DNA of 64,000 nt from JAWLAT01 sp041395325 (GTDB taxonomy: Bacteria > Pseudomonadota > Gammaproteobacteria > Xanthomonadales > SZUA-5), in NCBI GenBank assembly GCA_041395325.1, contig JAWLAT010000004.1, forward strand, positions 230,684 to 294,683. The letters are read 5' to 3'. Shown here in pieces: positions 53,501 through 61,196 of the stretch. The notes beneath the pieces are model-generated. The model searched no databases. It saw only the letters and a list, made by a program, of their open reading frames with translations, and was not told where the DNA came from. How positions within the stretch are numbered: position 1 is the stretch's first letter; every line of letters begins with the position of its first letter. A program made the position numbers and the translations under genes.

Positions 53501-54127
53501 TCAGCCGTCCCAGCGCTCGATTTCGTAACGGTCCCGGGTGGCGTCAAAGCTCAGGATCAGTGCCGGTGCACCCTTGCCCAACTCGTTCGGGGTGCGGGCC
53601 CAGGCTTTCAGATTGAGTTCGCCGCCTTCGCCCAGGTCAACGCGCACCTGGCCGAAGCCCTCGTCCACGCGCAGCGTCAGCACCTTGCAGCGTCGACCGA
53701 TCAGATCGACCGGCTTCGGTCCGGCGTGCACCTTGAACAACGGCTTGAGGGGCTTGAGCAGGGCCGCACTGATCGGTACTGCGATCACCAGTGCCAGCAG
53801 CAGCACCAGCGTCCCGGTCAGCCAGCCCGGCAGCGGTACCCAGGTCGACCACTGCGCAGCCAGCAGCGTCAGCAGCCACCAGAAAAACACCAGCGTACTG
53901 ATGACGATGGAGAAGGGCAGTCGGTCCAGCCCCAGTGCTACCAGCATCCCGGGCACGTCACCTTCGACGTCGGCCTCCAGATCTCCCCCGCCGAGCCAGT
54001 CCGGTCCGAAGGAATCCAGGTCCAGCAGGCCCAGCATGGCGATCAGCCACAGGACCATCAGCACGCCCAGCAGGGCCGTGGGAATGATCCCGGGGAAATG
54101 CGTGAGGTGGTGGAGGAGGGTGTCCAT
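53501..54127 (-). CDS. yqiJ: YqiJ-like membrane protein with OB-fold domain
   Basis: A 208-residue protein. Membrane segments are near residues 16-35, 72-92 and 103-123, followed by a soluble OB-fold (DLIGRRCKVLTLRVDEGFGQVRVDL) of the NfeD-like type at about 140-200. This is the usual partner of flotillin-like proteins and is thought to help anchor or organise them. The ATG at 54127 is the family start. A 209-bp gap with a pair of heptamer repeats separates it from the ribbon-helix-helix-like gene upstream. Confidence 0.87.
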   Translation of the reverse strand: MDTLLHHLTHFPGIIPTALLGVLMVLWLIAMLGLLDLDSFGPDWLGGGDLEADVEGDVPGMLVALGLDRLPFSIVISTLVFFWWLLTLLAAQWSTWVPLPGWLTGTLVLLLALVIAVPISAALLKPLKPLFKVHAGPKPVDLIGRRCKVLTLRVDEGFGQVRVDLGEGGELNLKAWARTPNELGKGAPALILSFDATRDRYEIERWDG

Positions 54128-54180
54128 GCTACGAGTTGGCCTTGGGGCGAGATGAGTGATGTGGTCCCTTGGGTGAGGCG

Positions 54181-54208
54181 AGGGCCGAGGGTTCAGGGCC
54201 CAGGGCCC
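54181..54208. repeat. Heptamer repeat, left member of inverted pair
   Basis: Four 7-bp units (AGGGCCG, AGGGTTC, AGGGCCC, AGGGCCC) lie in the gap upstream of yqiJ, inverted relative to the copy at 54294-54321. Confidence 0.85.
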
Positions 54209-54293
54209 AGCGGTAGCCGAAGCCGAGCCGCGTGACCGGAGCCCTGAGGCAGGCGCAGGAACGCCGAACGGTCAGCAGAGACGAGTTCTTGCT

Positions 54294-54321
54294 GGGCCCT
54301 GAGCCCTGGGCCCTGTGCCCT
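54294..54321. repeat. Heptamer repeat, right member of inverted pair
   Basis: Four 7-bp units (GGGCCCT, GAGCCCT, GGGCCCT, GTGCCCT). The two arms could pair over about 24 bases with few mismatches across an 85-nt loop in the operon transcript. No gene is seen in the enclosed DNA. Confidence 0.85.
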
Positions 54322-54336
54322 TCCCATCGAAAGCAC

Positions 54337-54675
54337 TCAATCGTCGCCATCTCGATCTCCCCCGGCAAACGCCACCAACTCCCCCAGCACCCGCTCCTTG
54401 ATCGCCAGGGCGTCATTTGGGTCCAGACCGTAGCGTTCGCCCAGGATCTGGTAGTCGGCGGGTGACAGGCTGACGGTCAGGCGCGGTCGTTTGGCTGGGC
54501 GCGAGACCGGCAGCTGCAGGATCCGACGAATCATGTCCGGCTGTGACAGTTCGGCATCGAAGGCCGCCTTGCGGACCGCGTAGATGACGTGGGCGGAGAC
54601 ATCGAAGGCCACCTGCACGGCCTTCAGCGCCTTCTCGGTGCTGCGCCAGCGTTCCGGGATGCGTTCACTGTGCAT
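54337..54675 (-). CDS. Small protein with tandem ribbon-helix-helix-like segments
   Basis: A 112-residue protein with no firm family match. Two segments have strand-helix-helix character: VQVAFDVSAHVIYAVRKAAF with LSQPDMIRRIL (about 22-57), then RLTVSLSPADYQILGERYG with DPNDALAIKERVL (about 66-103). This resembles CopG/Arc DNA-binding folds in tandem, so an autoregulator of the operon is suggested, without proof. The ATG at 54675 overlaps the PspA-like stop by 11 bp, so it is cotranscribed. The frame to 54924 covers the PspA-like gene and is rejected. Confidence 0.6.
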   Translation of the reverse strand: MHSERIPERWRSTEKALKAVQVAFDVSAHVIYAVRKAAFDAELSQPDMIRRILQLPVSRPAKRPRLTVSLSPADYQILGERYGLDPNDALAIKERVLGELVAFAGGDRDGDD

Positions 54676-55213
54676 CGTCGCGCTTCCGTCGCTTGGGCAG
54701 ATCTTCCAGGGTGTCCATGACCGCCTGGGTCCGCTGCTGTCGGAAGCCGGTCTTGCCACCGCGTTTCGGGGCAGGGCGGCGTTCGCGTTCGTGCTCGTCG
54801 GCGGCGCGCGAGGTGGCGGCCGCGCCGATGGCCGTGTCGACCATGTCCAGATCGCGCTGCAACTGCCGCAACTGGGCATCGAGGCGATCGTGCACGGCAC
54901 TGAGTCGCTCGATATGTGCGTCAAAGGTGGCGACCAGCTCGGATTCGTGAGTCAGCGCACGCGCCAGATCGGTCAGCCGTTCGGCATAGCTGGGCTGGCC
55001 CTGCGAGCCGGCGGCCAGCGCTTCCAGATCCTGCTGTGCCCGGCGCATGCGGCGGCGTGCGGCTTCTGCTCGCGCCCGGGCATCGTCCAGTTCGCGGGTG
55101 GTGCGTTCCAGTACGCGCTGCGCCTGACGCAGTTGCTCGGTGCCGGCCAGTTGGCCGCCGTGGTGGGCGGCCTCTTCGCGAAGCAGGTGCAGGATGTCGT
55201 TCCACCAGGCCAC
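54665..55213 (-). CDS. PspA/IM30-like coiled-coil protein (YjfJ type)
   Basis: A 182-residue, highly charged, almost entirely helical protein, starting MAWWNDILHLLRE. The heptad-rich region from about 25 to 130 (RVLERTTRELDDARARAEAARRRM) and basic Arg/Lys tail fit a short PspA/IM30-related protein such as YjfJ, which lies next to DUF2170 proteins in other bacteria. PspA proteins bind stressed membranes. The identity rests on coiled-coil pattern and context rather than on clear residue matches. GTG at 55213 lies 4 bp after the DUF2170 stop. Confidence 0.65.
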   Translation of the reverse strand: MAWWNDILHLLREEAAHHGGQLAGTEQLRQAQRVLERTTRELDDARARAEAARRRMRRAQQDLEALAAGSQGQPSYAERLTDLARALTHESELVATFDAHIERLSAVHDRLDAQLRQLQRDLDMVDTAIGAAATSRAADEHERERRPAPKRGGKTGFRQQRTQAVMDTLEDLPKRRKRDDAQ

Positions 55214-55217
55214 GGCG

Positions 55218-55643
55218 CTACTCCAGAAACTCGGCGAAGGTCAGGCCGGCATCGACGCCGTTGTCGCTCAGCGTGGCCAGCTCCAGTGCCAGGTCGTCAT
55301 CGCTGGAGTCGGGACTCAACGCGCCGAAGAGCACATAGTGACCACCGACGATGCCAAAGGAAGACAGCGGTACGCTGGGATTGAGCGCCAGCATCGTCGC
55401 CATCAGCTCGGCTCGGCGTTCACTGCGGACCGCTTCGGTCTTCCACAGATAGACGATGCAGAGCAGCTGGCTGCCGGCATCGGTCACATAGATGGCATCG
55501 CGGTCCTCGCCGGGGATGCCCACCTCGACCACGGGCACTTCGCCACCCACGCTGTTCAGTTCGATGCCCTCGGTCAGCAGCTTGCGTTGGAGCAGCGGCA
55601 GCACGCGCTGCAACCTCGCGACCAATCGACGTGGCGTTGGCAT
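55218..55643 (-). CDS. DUF2170 family protein (YjfI-like)
   Basis: A 141-residue protein. NPSVPLSSFGIVGGHYVLFGALS and LATLSDNGVDA closely follow the E. coli YjfI pattern (PLSSVGI, YYIVFGALS), which places it in DUF2170. The role is unknown, but DUF2170 proteins are fixed neighbours of PspA-like proteins. The ATG at 55643 with GGAGGG just upstream is preferred over the ATG at 55691, which overlaps the promoter. First gene of the six-gene leftward operon. Confidence 0.87.
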   Translation of the reverse strand: MPTPRRLVARLQRVLPLLQRKLLTEGIELNSVGGEVPVVEVGIPGEDRDAIYVTDAGSQLLCIVYLWKTEAVRSERRAELMATMLALNPSVPLSSFGIVGGHYVLFGALSPDSSDDDLALELATLSDNGVDAGLTFAEFLE

Positions 55644-55672
55644 GGGCCCTCCGCGATCTCGATGACGGGTTG

Positions 55673-55701
55673 ACGGTACGCTGCCCGTCATATCATGTCA
55701 A
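55673..55701 (-). promoter_or_regulatory. Sigma70-type promoter of the stress island
   Basis: On the minus strand a perfect TTGACA (-35, 55701-55696) is followed after 17 bp by TACCGT (-10, 55678-55673, three of six consensus positions). The predicted start near 55666 gives a leader of about 23 nt to the DUF2170 ATG. Confidence 0.65.
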
Positions 55702-55714
55702 GACATTTTATGTC
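55695..55714. promoter_or_regulatory. ATGTC/GACAT repeat over the -35 box, candidate operator
   Basis: ATGTC (55695-55699), GACAT (55702-55706) and ATGTC (55710-55714) form a 12-bp palindrome plus one further half-site. The first two flank and overlap the -35 box, where a bound repressor would block the promoter. The binding protein is unknown. Confidence 0.5.
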
Positions 55715-55895
55715 GACCACGTTCGGGCATCGCTCCAGGCCCATGGGGGCAAGGGGCCGCGGCGCGGAATCGGTTGCTACGTGCCACCCGCGGCCGTGCC
55801 GACGCGTTGGGTCCCGTCAATCTGCCAACCCGCGTGATCCCTGGCGACCCATTGGTACGTACGGGCAAGCATCGCAAACACGGGGATCCCGAAAC

Positions 55896-56945
55896 ATGCA
55901 GCACGAGCAGCCATCCAAAATGTTCTCAATCGCCCTGTTGACCGCACTGGCCGTCACTTCCAGCCCCGCTTGGCCATTGACCCAACTCGTGGCCGGCATG
56001 GATCTCGACGGTGGCAGCATCCATGTGGTCGATCCCGCGACAGGCGGCCTGACACTGGAGCCCTTCGGTGCCGCATTCATGGGCGGTGTCCGCGTGGCGG
56101 CCGGTGACCTCACCGGGGATGGCACGGCCGATCTGATCGTCGGCACCGGCCCGGGCTCTACCGCCAGCGTGCGCGTCATTGACGGCGTCAGCCAGCAGGT
56201 GATCGGCAACCTGATCGAGCCCTACGGTGCCAACTTTCTAGGCGGTGTCTTTGTGGCCGTGGGCGATGTCAATGCCGACGGCATCGTCGACATCATCGCG
56301 GCGCCATCCGACGATGCCGAACCGACGGTCAAGGTCTTTGATGGCGCGACGGGCGCCGAGATCTTCAGTTTTCTGGCCTACGACGCCGCCTTCCGCGGCG
56401 GCGTTCGAGTCGCAGCCGGTGACGTCAATGGCGATGGTCATGCCGACATCATCACCGGTCCGGGCAGTGCCGGCACGACCCACGTCAAGGTGTTTTCTGG
56501 GCGCGATACCACGGAGTTGGCCCAGTTCATCCCGTTCTCGACCCAGTTCATGGGCGGTGTCTTTGTCGGCGCGGGCGACTTTGATGGCGACGGCGATGAC
56601 GATCTGGTCGTGGCCAGCGGTGCCGACCCGGTCGCAGGCGCCGGCGGTGGTCCGCACGTCAAGGTGTTCAATGGCACAGACCTGCAGGTGCTGGCCGATT
56701 TCCGACCCTACGACACGATGTTCACCGGTGGCGTGCGTGTAGCCCTGGGGGACATCGATGGGGACGGCCTGGCCGACATCATCACCGCTCCAGGCGATGA
56801 TGGTCCGCCATTGCTGACCGGCTGGTTGTCGCCGGATGTGAGCAACAATGACGACATGCTGGTCTTCAATCCCGCCTACAGGGGCGGCTTGTTCGTGGCG
56901 GCTTCTGTCGTCACGCCGACGTTGTTGCGGGACAGCTTCGAGTAA
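55896..56945 (+). CDS. Exported FG-GAP/VCBS-like repeat protein
   Basis: A 349-residue protein with a signal peptide (hydrophobic at about 9-27, SSPAWPL). Five repeats of about 55 residues follow, each with G-V-[RF]-V-A-x-G-D and an acidic calcium-binding-type loop (GDLTGDGTADLIVG, GDVNADGIVDIIAA, GDVNGDGHADIITG, GDFDGDGDDDLVVA, GDIDGDGLADIITA). These predict a beta-propeller-like surface protein. It ends LLRDSFE, similar to the tag-like end of the protein at 19900. The ATG at 55896 follows GGGGAT; upstream residues to 55695 are not supported. It diverges from the stress island. Confidence 0.83.
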   Translation: MQHEQPSKMFSIALLTALAVTSSPAWPLTQLVAGMDLDGGSIHVVDPATGGLTLEPFGAAFMGGVRVAAGDLTGDGTADLIVGTGPGSTASVRVIDGVSQQVIGNLIEPYGANFLGGVFVAVGDVNADGIVDIIAAPSDDAEPTVKVFDGATGAEIFSFLAYDAAFRGGVRVAAGDVNGDGHADIITGPGSAGTTHVKVFSGRDTTELAQFIPFSTQFMGGVFVGAGDFDGDGDDDLVVASGADPVAGAGGGPHVKVFNGTDLQVLADFRPYDTMFTGGVRVALGDIDGDGLADIITAPGDDGPPLLTGWLSPDVSNNDDMLVFNPAYRGGLFVAASVVTPTLLRDSFE

Positions 56946-57006
56946 CCGCGCTGGGCAGCGCTGCCATTGACGGGTTCTTGGCCTGCGCAGGTCCATCATC
57001 GCAGGC

Positions 57007-57790
57007 ATGTCGCTGCTCGCCACTGCGGATGGAATCGAGGCCTTGGTTGCCGGTGCCAGCAGCGGTATCGGCCTGGCGCTGGTCGAGCAGTTGCTGCAAT
57101 CCGGTTTCGCCGGCAGCCCCATCGTGCGAGTCCACGCGTTGGCGCGCTCGGTCAACCGGTCTCCTGCACTGTCCAGCCTGCAGGATCGGGTTGGCCCCCG
57201 ACTGCGGCGCTGGGCCGTTGATCTGGCTGATCCGACGGCGATTGATCGCTTCGGTCGGGCGCTGCACTCCGAAGGCGCGCGGTCCAACTTGATCTGCCAC
57301 GCTGCTGCCGTGCTGCATGACGGGGACATGCAACCGGAAAGGAGTGTTGTCCAACTGGATCCCGCTCACCTGCAGCGCGCGCTGATGGTCAATGCCGTGG
57401 CGCCCGTTCTCATGGCTCGAGCCCTTTGGCCGCTGCTGCGAGGGCGCGGGCCGTTGCTGCTGACGGCGCTGTCGGCGAGAGTGGGATCGATCGGAGATAA
57501 CCGGTTGGGCGGCTGGTATGCCTATCGCGCGAGCAAGGCGGCGCTCAATCAGCTGTACAGGACCCTGTCGATCGAACTGGCCCGCGTCAATCCACAGGCC
57601 CTGTTGTCTGCTGCTGCATCCGGGAACCGTGGACACGCCGTTGTCCAGACCGTTCCAGGCTGGCGTGAAACCCAATCGGCTGTTTGCAGCGGAAAGGGCT
57701 GCCGCCCAGTTGCTGAGGCTCCTGCAGGGCGTGGGTACGCAGGACAACGGGCGTTTCCTGGCTTGGGACGGCAGCGACGTGCCCTGGTAG
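57007..57790 (+). pseudogene. Short-chain dehydrogenase/reductase gene with a +1 frameshift
   Basis: Codons 1-199 encode a normal SDR N-terminal part: a nucleotide-binding GASSGIG near 17-23, NAVAP, and the catalytic YRASKAAL. After the CTG at 57601 the frame loses homology, while the +1 frame immediately gives the expected LLLHPGTVDTPLSRPF and the end FLAWDGSDVPW, stopping at 57790. One extra T near 57604 explains it; removal would give about 259 residues. The unshifted frame reads on to 57816 with no similarity. This is either a recent inactivation or a sequencing error. It converges with nothing and precedes recC by 64 bp. Confidence 0.8.
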
Positions 57791-57854
57791 ATCCGGAGAG
57801 GGCGTTGGGCTGCTAGATTGCCGCCTTTGTCGAGGTACCAGGAGAACTCGCCGC

Positions 57855-60800
57855 GTGCTGCAGATCTTTCGCAGCAGTCGAATGGAGATGCTGGCTGATC
57901 TACTGGCCGCGCAGTTGCACCGCCATCGGCCGGCATCGGTGTTGGCGCCGCAGACGGTGCTGATCGGGCACCTGGGCATGAAGCGCTGGCTCACCAGTCG
58001 ACTGGCTGAGCAGCGGCTGCCGCAACTGCCGCGCATCGCCGCCAATCTGGACATGCTGTTGCCCGGAGAGTGGCTGGACGAGTTGGCGCGCAGCGTACTG
58101 GGCCGGGCCGCCATGGCCATCGCGCCCTATCGGCGGCCGGCGCTGCGCTGGCGCATTCACAGCCTTCTGGCAGAGCTGGATGATCCTCAGGTGGCGAGCT
58201 ATCTGCGGGGTGAGGACAGCGTCCGCCGCCGCTTTCAGCTGGCCGATCGGCTGGCCGGTCTGTACAGCCAGTATCTGGTCTATCGGCGCGACTGGCTGTT
58301 GCGCTGGGAGCGTGACGAGCGCAGCGGCTTTGCGGTGGCCGGTCACTGGCAGGGCGAGTTGTGGCGGCGCATCGTACTGGACATCGGTCAGGGGCACCGA
58401 GCCCAGCGAATGAACGATCTGCTGGCTGCGCTGCCGCGGATCTCGACCGATCCCGATCAACCGGCGCTGCACGTGTTCGGTCACAGTCACCTGCCGCGGG
58501 ACATCCTGCTGGCACTGCGACAGCTGGCACGCAGCCGGTTGGTGAATATCTACTTTCCCGACCCATGCCGCGAGCTGTGGGAGGACCTGCGGCAGCAGCG
58601 CACGCACTATCTGGCTGGGGACGAGGGTCCCTTCCTGCAGCTGGCTCAGCCGCTGCTGGCCAGTCTGGGCCGGCTGGGGCAGCACCACGCACTGTTGCTC
58701 AACAGCCTGGACGCACACGATGACGATCGCGATCTGCGCGATCGGGAAGCCCGCGAGCAGCCGCAGGACGGTCTGCTGCAGCGGCTGCAGAATGCCATTC
58801 GTACGCTGCAGCCCACGTGGTCAGCACAATCCGACGAGGCGCTGCTGGCTGATGACTCACTGCGGATTCACGCCTGCCACACGCGATTGCGCGAGTTGGA
58901 AGTCCTGAAAGACGTGCTGCTCGACCAGTTGGCTCGTCATCGGGATCTGCAGCCGCGACAGATCGTCGTGATGGCACCGAACATGGCGGCCTATGCACCA
59001 TTGATACCGGCCGTCTTTGGCCAGGCTGGGCGCAGTGGCGGCCTGCTGCCCTACCACCTGGCCGACGTCAGCCTGGGGCGCACGCATCCCCTGCTGACGG
59101 CCTTCATGCAACTGCTGGATCTGCCCGGCGAGCGGATTTCGCGCTCGCAGGTGCTGGCATTGCTGGGTCTGCCGGCCGTGATGCGTCGACTGGGCCTGGA
59201 CGAATCCCAGCTGGCGGCGATCGAGCGCTGGCTGGTACGCAGTCAGGTGGCCTGGGGGCTGGATGGGCCCATGAAGGCCGATTTTGGCGCGGCGCCCGTG
59301 GCCGACAACAGCTTTGCCTTCGGCTTTGATCGCATGGCCAGCGGCTTTCTGCTTGGCCAGGTGCCGCCGGAGCAGTTGCTCGATGGCATGCTGCCGGCCG
59401 CGCCCGTCGCCGGGCCGGACGCACAGGCACTCGGGCCGCTATGGGCACTGCTGGAATTGCTCGCCGACTGGCGCGCGCAGTGCGCACATCCACGTCGACT
59501 GAGTGAATGGTCCTGGAGTCTGCAGGACTGGATCGAGCGCCTGTTCCAGGCCGATTGGCAGGACGACGAAGAGCAGTCCGCGCTGGCCGCACTGGACCGT
59601 GCCGTCATGGCACTGCGAGTGGAGAGTGAGCAGGCGGGCTGTGATCCCCAGGTCGAATGGCCGGTGGTCCAGCAGGCGCTGTTGCAGAGCCTGGAGACAG
59701 TACCGGAGCGACAGGCTTTTCTGGCCGGCGGTATCACCTTTTGCGGCATGGTGCCGCAACGCGCCATTCCTTTCGAGGTGGTGGCGCTGCTGGGCCTCAA
59801 CGATGGCGAGTTTCCACGCAGCAGCGCCGATGCCGGGCTGGACCTGCTGTTGCGCCACCCACGCGTGGGCGATCGGGCCAGCCGCAGCGAGGATCGCTAT
59901 CTGTTCCTGGAAGCGCTGATGAGTGCACGCAGGGCGCTGCATCTGAGCTGGGTGGGGCAGGGCGTGCAGGATGGCAAGCCGCGCAATCCGGCGCTGCCGC
60001 TGGCCGAGCTGCTGCGTCAGCTCGACCGTGCGCATGGCCTGGAAGGCGCTGCTGCGAAGGGCGAGCGCCCCTGGTTGTTGCGCCATGCCTTGCAACCCTT
60101 CGATGCCCGCTATTTCGATTCAACCGACCCAAGTTGGTTCTCCTATTCCGCCGAGTTCGCTGCGACCCAAGCCGATCCGCAGCGCCTGCCGTGGGCCTTC
60201 CTGCGCGACGCGCCGGCCTTGCCGCAGGTGGCGACCGCACAGACCGTGGCGCTGGAAGATCTGTGCGAGTTTCTGGCGCGACCGGCGCAATGGCTGTGCC
60301 TGAATGCGCTGGGACTGTCGCGCTCGGCGCTGGAGGATGAGCAGCACGGCGATCAAGAGCCGTTGACCCGCGATCGCGACCCCCGCGACGACACGCCCGT
60401 GCAGCTGTTGTGGCAGGCGCTGCACGATGGGCTCGATCAGATCCCGCTCGACCCGCCCGTGCACCTGCGCCAATCCGGTCAACTGGCCGCCGGCTGGGTG
60501 GGCGATCAGGCCTATGCCGAGTTGCGTGAGCAGGCGCAGGCGCTGCTCGACGGGCTGCGCGCGTTGCCGCCGTTCGCAGAAGGCGCACCGCTGCCCGATC
60601 CGCAGGCCATTGATTTGACACTCGATGGCATTCGTCTGGTTGGCCAGGTGCCCGACGTCTACCGAGCCGAGTCGGCGCGCTGGCTGGTGCGGGTGGTCAA
60701 CAGCGCCCAGGCGGACTTCGGCAAGTTGCTTCCCCTGTATGCGCAATGGGCGGCGTTGCGCCTGTCGCGGCCTGACGAAGACAGTGCCGTGGCCTTGTTG

Positions 60801-61196
60801 CAGCCAGACGGCGAACGACCTCCTGGCAGTCAGCGCAATGACTGGGTGAAGGCCTTTCCACATTCCCTCGAATCTCTGCGGGCGGGCCTGCTTGGGCTGG
60901 TGCAGGAGTACCGCCAGGCCGAACAGACCGCTGGCCGCTATTTCCCGCGCAGCAGCCATGCCGCGGCGAAGGCCCTGGCCAGCGGCAAGGAGCCCTTGGC
61001 CGCCGCTCGCAAGACCTGGCGTAGCCCGTTTGTCGACGCCGGCGAGGCCGACTACGCGCCGGGCTACAACCAGATGCTGGGCGGCGACGAGACCTTTCTC
61101 GCCCCTGGCACTGCCGGCGCGGCCGACTTCATCGAACGGGCACGACGCTATCTGCGCTGGCTGGGCATGAATGCCGGTTCGGGCTCCGCGTCATGA
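57855..61196 (+). CDS. recC: RecBCD enzyme subunit RecC
   Basis: A 1113-residue protein, close to the E. coli length of 1122. The N-terminal MLQIFRSSRMEMLADLLAAQL, VLIGHLGMKRWL, HVFGHSHLPRDILLALRQLA and PDPCRELWED are RecC hallmarks, as is the later FCGMVPQRAIPFEVVALLGLNDGEFPR. RecC recognises Chi sites and separates the DNA strands within the RecBCD helicase-nuclease, which processes double-strand ends. GTG at 57855 is the start. Its stop overlaps the recB ATG by 4 bp. Confidence 0.95.
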   Translation: MLQIFRSSRMEMLADLLAAQLHRHRPASVLAPQTVLIGHLGMKRWLTSRLAEQRLPQLPRIAANLDMLLPGEWLDELARSVLGRAAMAIAPYRRPALRWRIHSLLAELDDPQVASYLRGEDSVRRRFQLADRLAGLYSQYLVYRRDWLLRWERDERSGFAVAGHWQGELWRRIVLDIGQGHRAQRMNDLLAALPRISTDPDQPALHVFGHSHLPRDILLALRQLARSRLVNIYFPDPCRELWEDLRQQRTHYLAGDEGPFLQLAQPLLASLGRLGQHHALLLNSLDAHDDDRDLRDREAREQPQDGLLQRLQNAIRTLQPTWSAQSDEALLADDSLRIHACHTRLRELEVLKDVLLDQLARHRDLQPRQIVVMAPNMAAYAPLIPAVFGQAGRSGGLLPYHLADVSLGRTHPLLTAFMQLLDLPGERISRSQVLALLGLPAVMRRLGLDESQLAAIERWLVRSQVAWGLDGPMKADFGAAPVADNSFAFGFDRMASGFLLGQVPPEQLLDGMLPAAPVAGPDAQALGPLWALLELLADWRAQCAHPRRLSEWSWSLQDWIERLFQADWQDDEEQSALAALDRAVMALRVESEQAGCDPQVEWPVVQQALLQSLETVPERQAFLAGGITFCGMVPQRAIPFEVVALLGLNDGEFPRSSADAGLDLLLRHPRVGDRASRSEDRYLFLEALMSARRALHLSWVGQGVQDGKPRNPALPLAELLRQLDRAHGLEGAAAKGERPWLLRHALQPFDARYFDSTDPSWFSYSAEFAATQADPQRLPWAFLRDAPALPQVATAQTVALEDLCEFLARPAQWLCLNALGLSRSALEDEQHGDQEPLTRDRDPRDDTPVQLLWQALHDGLDQIPLDPPVHLRQSGQLAAGWVGDQAYAELREQAQALLDGLRALPPFAEGAPLPDPQAIDLTLDGIRLVGQVPDVYRAESARWLVRVVNSAQADFGKLLPLYAQWAALRLSRPDEDSAVALLQPDGERPPGSQRNDWVKAFPHSLESLRAGLLGLVQEYRQAEQTAGRYFPRSSHAAAKALASGKEPLAAARKTWRSPFVDAGEADYAPGYNQMLGGDETFLAPGTAGAADFIERARRYLRWLGMNAGSGSAS

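Noticed and set aside
57007..57816. Intact 269-residue SDR
   Set aside because: The last 70 residues have no similarity, while the +1 frame gives the expected SDR C-terminus, so the gene is treated as frameshifted.
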